From contig MU405250.1 of assembly GCA_022836615.1 (NCBI GenBank), positions 217,524 through 281,523 on the forward strand: 64,000 nucleotides of DNA, written 5' to 3'. Of the stretch, positions 12,153-24,257 are shown one piece after another; the first letter of the stretch is position 1; each line of letters opens with the position of its first letter. The DNA comes from Annulohypoxylon bovei var. microspora. Lineage: Eukaryota > Ascomycota > Sordariomycetes > Xylariales > Hypoxylaceae. The notes beneath the pieces were generated by a model that worked only from the letters and a program-made list of their open reading frames with translations, ran no database searches and was not told the origin of the DNA. A program made the translations under genes and the position numbers.

Positions 12153-15144
12153 GATGGTTTGAGCCACAAGAGGTTTAGGTCACATCCGCCATCCGACACC
12201 TTGCCACAAAATGACAAGACACAAGTCGGACAATGGAGAGAATAAAAAACAAATGACTTCGGGGGCGGCGCCGGTCTTACGGCACCTCAGCGGCGGTCTC
12301 GGATGCGGATAAATATCCAGACTCAGCCCTATCGGAAAGCAGACGGGGGGCTCAGGTCCAGAGTCGTGGAATGGATACGAAGAATTGACTCGGGGATCGT
12401 TTGTGTGCTCGGCAGAGGATAGAGGCCGATCTGCATCGGGGTACGAGCAGCCTGAGCTATTCTGGTACCTACCTAAGGGTAGGGTTGCTATAGACGCGTG
12501 GGTGGCGGAAACTAAGTGGAGAAGAGTATATAGCCGAGTATACGAGTATACGAGTATACAGACTGTGGCCAGGTGTCGAAAAGCTACCGGTAGGTAGGTA
12601 GCTAGCTCTCACTAGAGCGCTATAATGATCTGTCACAACACCAGTTAAGTGAGGGAGGATGCGAAGAAGGCGTAGGACTTTCTGGGGACCAGCGGGACGT
12701 GTCGGAAGCGGGAGATGAACAGAAAAAGAGCTATCATGGAAAAGGTTTAATGGAAAGAATGCAAGGGCTGGCTTGTTAGATTTTTTTTTCTTTCGAGGGC
12801 AGAGGGGAGCCAACGTAAAGCCAATGCACACTCCAAGTGGCCGGCTCGGCGCCCTCCTCCTTCACCGGACAATGGGCGGTCTCGACCGACATTGAGTTTT
12901 GTGGTCATGATTTCGATGAGAAATCGAGGCAGGGCTGGGTAGCCAGTAGGACCGTGATTGGGCAGCTGGGCTGTAGATCAATCAAGTGAGACTCCGTTAG
13001 GCAGTTAAGTGGCGTTTTAGCACGCCTTAACGTGCGGGAGATAGCGGCTTATTTATTCCTCCTTTCGACAGCTGGACTGTGGACTTTCTCAAGATAGTTG
13101 GAACTTGGTCAACATTAGGAGTGCGGACTTTTTCTTGATATTCCAGAACTAAGATCAGAATAAGATCCATGTGAAGATCACAGGGTCCAGAACCGGGTTA
13201 TTCCTTTTTTTCTAACAAGACATCTAAAGCCTGGAGAAGATATTAAAAAAGTTGACTGGTCAACTCCGTATCCACAATACACAATCTGCAGCAATTGTCT
13301 CGGGCTAGCTTTTCAATTATTGGATTCGCTACTGATCTTGAGTGAAATGAGTGCAGGTGAAAAAAAATATATATAATTAAATTCAGGGCCTTTTGAAATA
13401 TAACGAAGCATAATTCATATATGGTTTAATAGGTATTAGGTATTAGGGATTCATCTTATGTATGTTCGTCCTATGTAGATTTAGATTTAAACTTCAATAG
13501 AGTCAAGCCTTATTTTACATGTATGTAAATTAGATAAGTGTTTGTAGACAGACTTTTGCACGTGTAGGTACATGTACAATACATAATACTCCGTACTCCG
13601 CAAAATATAGTTCACATGGCGGGCTCCCTAACAGTTAAAGTTGTCGGATAATGCACCTAAATGGTTGGAAGGTCCAGGGGTTAAATGGGATGGGTCGATC
13701 ACTGTACGACGGAGTACATGCCAAGTAAAAGATTTTATCTGTGTCGTAGCACCTATTAGTAAGTCAGATAAGTAGAAGTAAGTACTCTCATCTTATCTCC
13801 TATATAGGGCATATTTAGGATCCACCTACTAAGACCCTAAGGCAGGTTCTCCATTTTTGCGGCTCAATCGTCTTTAACTACCAAAACTTACCTAAGACCT
13901 CAACTATCTAAGACCTCCCGAAATTCTTCATTCCTCATTCATCATTCTTCACCGTTTACCTGTACCTAAGGTATGCATTATCCATCTCATCCCAGGGAAA
14001 CCATATAAGACAAACTGCCAATGTCAATTCTTGAAACCTGACGTGTCACTGGAAGGCCGTTACATACTAGGGCCACCTACCTATCAGATTTTACAAGGTC
14101 CAGATGACTCGCGTTTCTCGGATGAAGCACCCGGCCCTCGCTTCCAAGATATTGTGGCTAATTTTGCCAAATGCTTGATATTGCTTGACATTCTACCGTT
14201 ACTGCATATGGTCACAAACAGCGAGCAGTCTTTGAATAGTAGCTCGATTCGGTACTCGGAATATGCACGCAACCCTTCGAATTAGTCTTCTCCAACCTCA
14301 CTCGCTCCATACGCCCCCATACGCTCATGATCCCGTCACAATTGACGTGAGCCGGCCCGCATTCAAACTGGTCCTCTCTTATCTACCGACTTCATGTTGA
14401 CGTTGGTAGCATTGAATATTTTAAGCATAGCTTGCGGCTATTCGTTGCCCGTTGCTTAATTCGTTCGTTGGAGGCGATTTAGAGACCTCCACGCCCAAAA
14501 CCTCTTCTTCTTATCTCGACTTGATTACTACTGATCGTCCACTAGGCTCCATCAGCCGCCAGCAACCCTTCGAAGCCATATTGGTATCTTCATGCCAATA
14601 GATCCCACAGTTTTACATCCACAAGAATGGCTTCCGCATCTTCGGGTGCACTGCGAGAATTGACGTGTTAATAGACTTAGTCTTGGCTATGCTTACCTAG
14701 TTCACCACTCCTTAAACAGTCCGGTACATGTTTGGCTTCCAGTACATTGGCTACCTATGGAAACAGCCCTTAGCCTCAGTGACATATTTCTATCCCTTTT
14801 CTATCCCTTACCTACATGTACAATGTTGCTAGATGAATCGTTGGGGTTGTCTGATCGGCTATGTTTCGTCTGCCGTTTCCTAGCCTAAAAGAGTTTTTTT
14901 CGTCACTTATATATGTCCGAGTCACGATCTCACCGACAGACTATTTCGGTGAGTTGCTCCGAATCTGATGAATCACAATATGTTTTCAATATACGTACTG
15001 TCATTTGTAGTTCATGTTCGTTAGAGATCTTTGCTTTAAGTACCTACTCTAGGTCGCTGTGTGGCGCACTCTCCCGAATATCCCTCTCTTCACCCTTAGT
15101 ACAAACACGTTTACATCATTATACCTTATTATACTTCCACTATC
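12153..15144. other. Divergent 3 kb intergenic region, regulator / CoA-transferase
   Basis: No supported gene. The first 200 bases upstream of the Zn2Cys6 ATG are rich in CGG/CCG triplets. The centre (about 13.1-13.9 kb) is AT-rich with TACTCCGTAC-type motifs. A CCG-N11-CGG element lies near the CoA-transferase start. TAGG tetranucleotide repeats occur near 12590. Confidence 0.5.
14931..14951. promoter_or_regulatory. Everted CGG repeat, candidate Zn2Cys6 site
   Basis: CACCGA and TCGGTG form a perfect 6-base inverted repeat with a 9-base spacer, equivalent to CCG-N11-CGG. Zinc-cluster proteins commonly bind paired CGG triplets in direct, inverted or everted arrangement. It sits about 195 bases upstream of the CoA-transferase ATG. 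Binding is inferred only. Confidence 0.35.
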
Positions 15145-16946
15145 ATGACTATCAGACAACTTAAACCAACGTCACCTATTGTTCAGGTGGGACTCGGAAG
15201 ATACTCTGTAAGTGAAGGTGCGAAAGATGCGTTCGAAAAACTGTTGAGGTCTACGAAGGTGGAGCTCCCAATGGAGTTCCTGAAATACGTTCAGCGCGTT
15301 GTGTTCTTGAGAAATTCTCGTGCGGGGGATACTGTATGTTTTCCGTGCCCCCTGCGTGAACAAGAAGCGGTAGCAGCACTTAAGGCGTTGGAGGGATGCA
15401 CTGCCGCTGCTATCATGGACGTTCGTGGGGCGAAGCGTGAAAGGGCAGTCAGGGTCAGCCTAGAACGTGTGACCTCATTTTTAATGTCTGCATATATCAC
15501 CAACATCGACGGCTTGGATAAGTGCAACCCCAAGACCAAGAAACGAATCCCGGGTTCGTCTCGTATATCCACGTTAGGTAAATTTAGAAACGGTTATGCT
15601 AACCAAGATGCTAAGACACCGACCTAAACCATGCGCAGTCAAATTTATATCGCCGCCTGTCAGCGGGCCTATACGAGACCAAGAATCGGGGTGAATACTA
15701 TCACATACACGGATCTCTGGAGGCCACCACGACTCTGGAAATGATTGGCCTTCCTGCGTTTCTCCCCGGTCTAACAGATTATCATGACTGCATTGGCACC
15801 ATCGAAGGGGCGGTCAGACAGTTTTCCGGAGCCGAGTTGGAAAAGCTGAATCGAGAATATCGGCAGGCAGGTGTCCCCGTGCTTACCAATGAAAAGTATC
15901 AGAAGACGGCTCATGGCCGAGCGATGGCGTCTCTTCCGCTATTTACAGTGAAGCCCTTAGGCGTGGATACGCCACCTGTCCCATTTGCAGAATCCGCAAA
16001 TGGGCCAAGTCAATGTCTGCAGGGACTTCGTGTTATTGAGCTGTGTCGGGTGATTGCAGGACCAACTATCGGCCGATCCTTAGCAGCGCATGGCGCATCC
16101 GTGTTGAAGATTACATCGTCACAGCTACCAGACGTCCCATTCTTCCAATTGGACGTCAACACCGGGAAACACACCGCATCCCTACATCTCAAGAATCCAC
16201 ATGACGTCGCCATTTTCGAATCTCTCCTTGAGACTGCAGATGTGATAATTGATGGGTACCGACCGGGGGTTATTGCGAACCTCGGTTATCGACCCGAGGA
16301 TCTTGCAGCAAAAGCAGCGCAACGCGGCAAGGGTATCGTTTATGTAGCAGAAGATTGCTTTGGCGGTACCGAAAAGGGCGCCGAGTGGGCCGGCCGGCCA
16401 GGTTGGCAGCAAATCGCCGACTGCGTCACGGGCGTGGCATGGGAACAAGGCCGGTTCATGGGCCTTAATGAGCCGGTCGTCCCGCCTTTTCCCATGTCTG
16501 ATTACGGTACGGGGTGTGTCGGCACTATCGCGGCACTCACCGGCATATACCGTAGGGCGACACAAGGAGGCAGTTGGATCTGCCGAACTAGCCTATCACA
16601 ATACAACCTCTTCCTCTTATCCCTCGGCACGTATCCAATCGATGTTCAAGACAAACTTCGTCGCGAGCACGACCCTCACTTCTTCGAACTACGCCATAAC
16701 GATTCTGTCGACGAGGTCAGCCAGCGAGCTCTGGCTAGTGTCAGACACTTACATCCGACACTATTTGAGAGCCATATCATGCAAAGCGCGTATAGCGAAG
16801 CATATGGCGGCGTGGTGACATGGACGAAGGAGCCGCTGCAAGTGGACGGAATTAAGATCGGTCATGTGAGACCGACACGGCCTAATGGATATGACAAACC
16901 GACATGGGAAGACTGGGAGAGCAACGAAACGCTATTGGATGCTTGA
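15145..16946 (+). CDS. Class III (CaiB/BaiF-type) CoA-transferase family protein
   Basis: Members of this family move CoA between carboxylic acids (formyl-CoA transferase, alpha-methylacyl-CoA racemase relatives); the substrate here is unknown. Exons are 15145-15577 and 15664-16946, joined across an 86-nt intron with a GTAAAT donor and CAG acceptor, giving 571 aa. The length matches a fungal subgroup of the family with a long N-terminal extension before the canonical core. The core begins near residue 260 with LRVIELCRVIAGP, followed by DVNTGKHTASLHL and a VIIDGYRPGVI segment. D424 in the MSDYGTG motif aligns by pattern with the catalytic aspartate of formyl-CoA transferase (G-D-S-N-T-G). Without the splice the first exon would stop shortly after the donor, so the intron is needed. 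Neighbours are a divergent Zn2Cys6 regulator and, 4 kb on, an MCT-like transporter. The family call is firm; the reaction is not. Confidence 0.87.
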
Positions 16947-19386
16947 TATCTCATTTCCCCAGGTCGGCGGGAAAATGCTTGAATATTACGAGGGATCTAC
17001 TTACTATATGTGGTCGCACCGCAGTAGCGGCGGTTATCGTACTTTTTTCATTTCAACATAAGCGGGCGTCGTGGCATTTGTCGCACATCAAAAGCATTAT
17101 ACGAACTCAGCTCCGGAGGACATCACCACTCTTTGCGTGATATTAAGAGGACTTCAGCTTGAATGGCCACATCATCGCGTCCCTCCCATTACCCCCTTAA
17201 TATTTTATTATCTTTTAGGAACGCTATTCTCATATCCTATCTCACTGATCACCTAATTAATGCTGTCTTGAATTTACTTTTCCTAGGTGGTTTACAATGA
17301 AAATAAGAGCTAGCCCTAGAATCAGGAGACAGCTTGGGAAAAAGGGGGGGAGGGGCGGTTCAGCTTTTCAATATCAGGGGTTCGGATATAGGTGGATAGG
17401 TAGGTAGTGAAAAGACGGACATCCATTGGGGCCTCAATTTTTTTTAATATCATGGTGCCTCAAGAAGAATAGTAAGCACATAGTTAACAATAGTAGTTGC
17501 ATCTCGATGCTAAACGAAAAAAAGAACCAAAGTTGCCGTATTCGTTAACATGATTGACGACAGTGGCAATGCGGTCTCCCCCAAATCGGGTCCTAATAAC
17601 AAGATTGACCTTGTTCGAAGCACCCTCCGACCTATCAGTAAAATTCTAAATCGATATCACGAAAGCGAAGAGAAGGTAGAGTAACCAACAAGAACCCGGC
17701 GGTGTGATTTAAAGATAGTTTCTGGCTGTAACTAGCGAGACTAGTAGCGCCGTCGTGCTACAAGATCTGTTATCTCTCGCGAATGACACGTCGGAAATAG
17801 GGTCGAACACAAAGCTACGCCTCAATCCTGTTCCCCGCGGGCGGAATTTCGAAGCTGGCTGTCAATATAACACGTCTCGTCCCTGAACAGAGATGAAAAC
17901 GCCCCCGTCTTCCCACTATAGGGGCTAGGTTCCAGCACGTTTTTATACGAGACGCGTCCTTGGCCGGCGTGAGAATCAGGCGATCTTGATCTGCCCTACC
18001 GGCCTTAACTTGCGCAATCTGCTTACACAGGAGACGCACGAGGCCGTCGGTCTACGGCCGCCTGTTGGCTGGCCGCCCCAGCTGTCGCCGGCTAGGTGCA
18101 GGGGTTTGGTCGAGGGGGTGGGACAGCAGCTACCCGCATTACATTACCTCGTCACGAGCCCAGCTCGTCGGACCAACCGCTTTGTAATCCATGCGCTCGT
18201 ATTGTCTCCCTCCTCGAGTCTAATGCTGGACAGGTAAGTCCGCGCCGCAGGGGTCTCGATGGATGTCGGAGGAGCGAACTGGATGTCCGACGGGCTTCTG
18301 AAACCGTCGTAGCATGTCGGCCAAGACGTCACGGTCCCGGGGTAGCGGCCAGAGACGGCGAGCGTGATGCAGGGCTTCGAGGGACTTGCATCTCTGACGC
18401 GCCTCCGGGACTATGCAGTCAGTCACCTACATAGCTACCTATCTTACCTAGGTACCTACCTACCTAGGCACGTATTCGTCAAGCCTGCTCTGGCTTCACC
18501 TCACTTGGCACCAGCAGTTTCCGAATTCGGTAATCAACCGTAGACTATCCCCATCCCCTCGAGTCGGGGTGATTGTGACGTATAGAGACATGCCTCGCAG
18601 ATATTGCCGTACCACTCGTCCAGTCCTCCTGCCACGAGCCGAATGTGCTATAAAATGGCGTGAGAGGATGCAGAATGGCATGTGCCACTGGAATTAACTC
18701 GTAGATCGGGACACTATCTGTCAGCGCCTATTTCGTATTTGACGGGCGATCTGGAGAAGGCCGACCGACGTCTGGCGCTTTTCAGTGACGCTGTGTGTCT
18801 CACCCTTATATCTATCACTTTTTATTAAGACTCTATGTTGTAAGAATATGACTGGTAAGGACGGCGAGGCTCATGATGCAGTTGTCATGGCACTCCTTCT
18901 GAAACGGGTTCTTGCATTGGGTTTTGCTTTTACTTCATTCCCCTTTTAGTCCGTCACTATCCGAAAAAGTATGAGATAAGAATGTGATGGCCTGACTTTG
19001 TTGTTGGAAATGACTTAATTATTATTAATAGACTTTGAGTTGTCATTCAAAGTATTGTTCTCCCTAATTAGACTTTATACCTAGTACTTCAGGTTGAGCT
19101 CATGTAATTGACTTTGGTTCTACTTAGTACTTTTGTGATATTATAGAACACAATAGTAGGTATAGTCAGGTTTAATGAGGAGTGAATTGATGTTATTCTT
19201 AGAAGGCTTGATAATGAACCTTCCCACTGTCAATTCAAGTTACTGGGTGAAGTCGTGATGACATAATCACACGCTTAGTATAGCTTGTAAAATACGGCAA
19301 AACTATTGAAAATAATGCAACAAAAAGTTAATGTTCTTCTCTCTCTCAGAATTGGAGGATTCAGTATGGGCAAAAAGCAAAAGGTG
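16947..19386. other. Intergenic region, no supported gene
   Basis: Short open frames at 17.8-18.4 kb overlap on both strands with no recognisable domain. A TACC-rich repeat lies near 18.43-18.47 kb. The part from about 18.8 to 19.3 kb is AT-rich. Confidence 0.5.
18424..18469. repeat. ACCT/TACC tetranucleotide repeat
   Basis: An imperfect run of ACCTA/TACC units with internal CCTAGG palindromes. Similar short runs recur elsewhere in the window (for example near 12590, 20500 and 48340), so it appears to be a genome-wide low-complexity motif. Confidence 0.6.
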
Positions 19387-19485
19387 TAGTCACGCCGTGG
19401 ATCGAACACGGAACCTTCTCGGGACTTATAGAAGTGGGAACACATCAATGTGAACGAGAAATCATAACCATTAGACCACGCGACT
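19387..19485 (-). tRNA. tRNA-Val (anticodon CAC) with 26-nt intron
   Basis: On the minus strand the sequence folds as a full tRNA. The 7-bp acceptor is AGTCGCG/CGTGACT (one G-U, A1-U72 end pair) with discriminator A. The D-arm is GTCT/TGAT around AATGGTTA. The anticodon stem is TCTCG/CGAGA with loop bases TT-CAC-A. The variable loop is AGGTT. The T-arm is perfect: CCGTG-TTCGATC-CACGG. The intron of 26 nt follows position 37, as in eukaryotic nuclear tRNAs, leaving a 73-nt mature body. T-runs (TTTT, TTTTT) directly downstream fit Pol III termination. Anticodon CAC reads GUG (valine), and the D-arm looks like fungal tRNA-Val. Confidence 0.9.
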
Positions 19486-20879
19486 TTACTGCTATTCGCT
19501 GTTGAAAACTTGCCGCTTTTGGGGGTACTTATAGCAAATACGCTCAATGCCCCACTCAGAAACTTCACGTTAAGCCGGTGAGAGAATAGTGTCAAAAGTC
19601 CGCCCACCTTTCTAATACTACCTTCCCAGTTACTAAGGTATTGTACATACAATATTCTTCATGAAATAACCTATCCGATTCTCAAGTATATTTCTCTTTA
19701 TTCTACCAATCTACATAAATTGTATAGGCTATATCACATGTATTGCAACATATTTCGTTATCTTTCGCTGGGGCTACGAAATAGATCCAGCGGAAATAAG
19801 ATCTTTCTATTTGTCCCGTATCAAGAGACCCAAAACGTGCACCTCACCTCTTCTCAAACAGGATCAAGCGGTCTAACTCCCGCTAACCTATCAGCGGCCG
19901 CGGTGTCTCCCTTCCTTACTCCCGTCATTCCCATTACAAGATAGCCTCCGGGATTAGGACGCAGGAAGACACGAGTGCTGGAGCCGCGAGAGCGCAGTTG
20001 CCAATGACGCTTCTCGGGATATCAGACGAATGGAGTCCCCAAACCGATCGAGCGCAACTCCCCCCGAGGATCTATCAAGATCGACCGAAGTAGCGATGGA
20101 GATACCTTGACAAATAGGTACGATCGACCATAACTGGGATCGTAGCATTGCGTCGGACCGGACCTTCACCTTCTCGTCATAATCACCTTGCGCAGCACTC
20201 ACGAACGAATCGGCAATCGCGTAATCGGATTCGATTTCCTGACTACTGACTTGCTCTAGTATGTACCTAAATATGTATAATTTATCCATTCTAAGATATG
20301 CGAAAGCCGGTCCCATTATAAACCCATTGCGACCTTGGTTATCGCTAACCTCAATATAACTTCCCGTCCCTTGATAGGACGAGAGGGGGTCATCGATGCA
20401 AAATGGGGCATTTCGGTGCTCCGTTCCCGTTCCGGTCCCCGAAATAATATCCCATTGCTGGTCCTAGGACCTCAAATGTTTCACGATCGGACCTCTATTG
20501 TACACCTACCTACCTGCTCGTCTACCATATCTTCCTGGTGACGCCCTGCTGGTGGAGTTCTTGCAATATCCCTTCATGTATACCGCATGAGCGACGGTAA
20601 GGAAAATAGCGATGTCGGAGCAATCTGAATTACCGCCTTTCAGTGCATCCTCTGGGTTGACGTTTTTGAGTTTTGCGCCGTCGCCAGTTGCATATGTAGA
20701 AATGACTTATATAACCTTCCCATTCCATAAGGTTTTATCTGCATTGGAAGCTTCGTATGCAGTGAACTGTCTTGTTGCTGCCCAGTGATCTTATTCTCCT
20801 AAAACTTCGAAAATTGACAATTTTTGCTTTCCCATCACCGTCAAATAAGACCCGAGGCGTCTAGCCAGGGATTACAAAT
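19486..20879. other. Intergenic region upstream of MFS gene
   Basis: No gene I can support. A 120-codon minus-strand frame (20316-19954) has an ATG but no recognisable domain. An inverted repeat TTTCGG-N22-CCGAAA at 20411-20444 lies about 440 bases upstream of the transporter start. Confidence 0.45.
20411..20444. promoter_or_regulatory. CGG-containing inverted repeat upstream of transporter
   Basis: TTTCGG (20411-20416) and CCGAAA (20439-20444) are perfect inverted copies around a C/G-rich centre holding further CCG triplets. The TTTCGGTG core also occurs at the element upstream of the CoA-transferase (14944-14951). A regulatory role is speculative. Confidence 0.25.
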
Positions 20880-22259
20880 ATGAATAAGTCATCCGCGGAA
20901 AAACCCATGGCACCCGCTGCCTCCGTCTTAATAGGAGAGTCGATAAGACCGACGTACTCTTCTTCGTCGGCGATACCTGTCGAGGAGCCACCGGATGGCG
21001 GATTCCTAGCTTGGTCCCAAATAGTCCCAGGTCATATCGCCAATATGCTATCCTGGGGCTACGCAACAGGGTTTTCTGTATTTCAACTATATTATAAGGA
21101 GGCCATGCATTTGCCAGCATCCCAGGTATCTTGGATCGGCTCGATTCAAATCTTCTTGGTTTTCCTAGTCGGCATGGTATCCGGCCGGCTTTCGGACGCG
21201 GGATATCCGAGACTTTTATACGCTACCGGAGCTATCGTAACCGTGTTCGGGATGTTCATGACGAGTCTAGCAACACAATACTGGCAGGTCTTGCTCGCAC
21301 AAGGATTCTGCACGGGAATTGGCGGAGGCTTGATGTTCATGCCGGCCACTGCCAACGTCGCCACATACTTCAAAAAGAAGCGGTCACTTGCCGTCGCCTT
21401 GAACGGGTGCGGGTCGAGCACCGGCGCAATACTGTTCCCGGCTCTCGTCCAGTTCCTCATACCCAAAATAGGGTTCGGGTGGGCAGTCAGAACGTGCGGC
21501 TTCATAAGCTTGGCCTTGGCCTGCATTGGATTTTCCATCTTGAGACCGCGCAAACTGCGAAGAATACCAGCTCCCGTCGTCGACTGGGCTGCCTTCAAAA
21601 ACATACCCTATTCCACTTTCTGTGCTGGCGCGTTTCTCATATACTTCTCCCTATTTACGATGTTAATATACGTAAGTCCCTAACGATATCACTCTCGCAG
21701 CAACTTGTGGATGAGTACTAATTATGTTCTCTTCTAGATCAACTCGTTCGCCCGCGAGAGCATCGGACTGAGCACACTAGAATCGATCAACTTTGTGCTC
21801 ATCACTAACGCGGTTGCTATACCTGCAAGACCCATATTCGGTATCATCGCAGACCGCTATGTCGGTCCTGTCAACACATTCGGCTTGAACTGTATCGCCT
21901 TGGGAATAATGGCGTTTGGTTGGATAGGTGTACATACACGGTCAGATATGTACGCCTATTCTGTGGTCATGGGTTTTGTGAACGGAGCTGCTCAGGGAAT
22001 TTTCTCGAGCGCCGTTAGCAGCTTCGTCACAGACGTGAGAAAGATGGGAACATGGATTGGTATGGTGTTTGCCCTTTGCGGGTTTGCTACCTTGGCTGGT
22101 CCTCCTACCATGGGTGCCATCATCGACGCTAGCGGAGGCAGATACATATGGGGTCAGCTCTGGGCAGGATTAACAATTGTTATCGGCGGCCTGTTAATCC
22201 TCACTTCATCAAGATTGATAGCGAAAGATCGAGGGGAAAACTTATGGGCTAAGGTATAA
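20880..22259 (+). CDS. MFS transporter, monocarboxylate-transporter-like
   Basis: This is a polytopic membrane protein of the major facilitator superfamily, most like fungal MCT/SLC16-type proteins, which import monocarboxylates such as lactate or pyruvate, or related organic anions. Exons are 20880-21671 and 21738-22259, with a 66-nt GTAAGT...TAG intron in phase 0, giving 437 aa. After a roughly 40-residue cytosolic leader comes the family's PPDGGFLAW motif entering TM1. Alternating hydrophobic segments consistent with about 12 helices follow. A GMVSGRLSDAGYPR loop between TM2 and TM3 resembles the MFS G-x3-D-x2-G-x-R signature. The second exon has the matching half-repeat motif IADRYVGP. 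The C-terminal tail is short. Substrate cannot be read from sequence; the CoA-transferase upstream suggests a carboxylic acid, as inference only. Confidence 0.88.
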
Positions 22260-23339
22260 AACGGAACAGGATAAACTAGGGGTTAGGTTGGAATATTGGA
22301 CTAGGCCTTCAAAAAGGATGAGCATACAACTGTACGGGGAAGTACAGTAAGTATGCCACGTTAGCGACTGAACGAAGCTCCGGGAGCGACGCAAGACTGC
22401 AAGAACTCATTAAGTCAAATGGTTAAGCGATATACCATTTCAACAATAGCTAATATAATAGACTTGAGATTGAATTAGTATGTTGCCTTGCTTAAGATGG
22501 TTGATGTGTGGCTGACTGATTATATCTGAGTGGAGGCCTCGAGAATAATCAACTCAAGAATGCCGTGGCTGTGTGGCTGAGCAGTTACAGTATCCACACA
22601 AGCCACATAGTTTAGGACAGGGATTCCAAGGCACGAAACGCGGCAGATCCAATTAACCTTAATTGCCTTGATCATTCCTTAGGTAATGCATTAGTTCGTC
22701 TGTAGCTTGACACAATTGACATCATCATTCGTCTGAGCTGTTCACACCTCATACAACAACCTTGAATGTTGGTTACCTCACTTCCATTTCCATATCAACT
22801 ATGAAAAGTGAAAATAGAAAGAAAATATCCAATTATTTCGGTTCCTAGCTCGGTTATACAAGTTAATCCGAGCCGAAGAGAGCTCGGTTCAGGTTTCATT
22901 CAGCTGTTCCTTCGAGAATAGGAGGTTCTAATTGGCTGACAAGAAAGCACCAAGGCGAAAACTTGAAAACCGTTATAGTACGTGTTTATGTCATTAGCTG
23001 TCAGTGCAGGTTTCGGGAGATAAAACTTTAATACATACTTCTATCATTTTCATGTCTTTGTTTTATTATCATCCATCTCTTTGTTAAGAATTTTAAATGT
23101 TTCAGAAGGCGCAGTGATTAGAAGCGCTCGCTCAATTGTCCCTCTTTGCGGTAGCTAAACGAGCCCAGCGCTTAGTTTATATTGCCAATATTCTTTCTAG
23201 AGGTAAAACGCACGACGATCGCTTGCTTATCTGTTCAACTACCTACTTCAACCTACCTCTTTGATATCATTCTCAATTCCTCAACTCTTTTAATCCGCCT
23301 GCTGCTAGGCAGCCAATTCTATCGTAACTCCTAGAAAAG
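22260..23339. other. Intergenic region, no supported gene
   Basis: Terminator side of the MFS gene and promoter side of the DUF4112 gene. A near-perfect hairpin (GCTCGGTTA / TAATCCGAGC, one bulged base) lies at about 22850-22876, with a further GAGCTCGG copy just after. No coding signal. Confidence 0.5.
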
Positions 23340-24257
23340 ATGGCGGCGATGATTGCGAAGAAAATCCTCAAGGAGACGGCGGGCAACCAATTTGGACTAA
23401 AGGTAGGCGATACACTCTTCTGTCAGCGCTATCTACTTAATGCGATGCGCTCGACAACCTAAACTATAGACCATACTGACACGATACGAACTAAAGGATC
23501 CATACTTCGAGCAAGTTCCCGCGACAAGGCTAGACGGCAGACCATCGAAGACGAAGACTAAGAAAGTCCGTAAGGCCTTGCCGCCTGGCCTTTCCGAACA
23601 CGATGCCCAGGTTTTGACCAAGGTGAAGAGAAGAGCATACAGACTGGATATGAGCCTTGGTAGCTTTATGGGGATGAAGTTAGGCTGGGGCAGCCTTATT
23701 GGCCTCGTACCATTGTGGGTAGTCCCGTTTGTTTCTTGTTGTTATTACGTACTAACATATATTGACTCAATAGTGCTGGTGATGCCGTCGATGCGCTCCT
23801 TGCGATGATGGTTGTTCAGACGGCCAAACAGGTCGAGGGAGGTCTCCCAACTCAAGTGTGGGCTGTGATGTACATCTGGGTGCTTATAGATTTCGTTGCT
23901 GGGTTGGTTCCCTTCGTCGGAGACATTGCCGATACTCTTATCCTCGCCAACACCCGCAATGCCGTTGCGCTGGAGGACTACTTACGTAAGAAGGGCAAGA
24001 AGAATCTTCGCGCTACCCACCAGCCGGTGCCCGACGTTGACCCCAGCGACCCGGCCGAGTTTGATCGGTTCAACTCCCAGCCACAAAATCGTGGAACAGA
24101 TTATCCCGAACAAGAAAGTGGTGTCGCACCCGCTCAACCGCCACGACCGGGTCAAGCCAGGGTTCATGACGATCGACGGGGCGGCTCCGGTAGAGGTTTC
24201 TTTGGTCTAGGTAGCCAGCGATCCCGTCCTGGCGATATTGAGATGGGGTCCCGCTAA
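23340..24257 (+). CDS. DUF4112 family membrane protein
   Basis: A fungal protein with a DUF4112-type core; its molecular function is not known. Exons are 23340-23402, 23497-23714 and 23774-24257 (introns 94 and 59 nt), in phase, 254 aa. The N-terminal part carries a DPYFEQVPATRLDGRPSK segment and a Lys-rich stretch. The core has a small hydrophobic region (GMKLGWGSLIGLVP, then F-AGDAVDALLAMMVV) and a second membrane segment, IDFVAGLVPFVGDIADTL. The paired GLVP-x2-GD motifs are the hallmark of the family. The tail (last about 85 residues) is polar and Pro/Arg/Gly-rich, probably disordered. The second donor is GTGGGT rather than GTANGT; I chose it because it restores the first GLVPFAGD motif. 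Confidence 0.85.

Noticed and set aside
19954..20316. 120-codon minus-strand open frame with ATG
   Set aside because: No recognisable domain, no splice partners, no support beyond being open.
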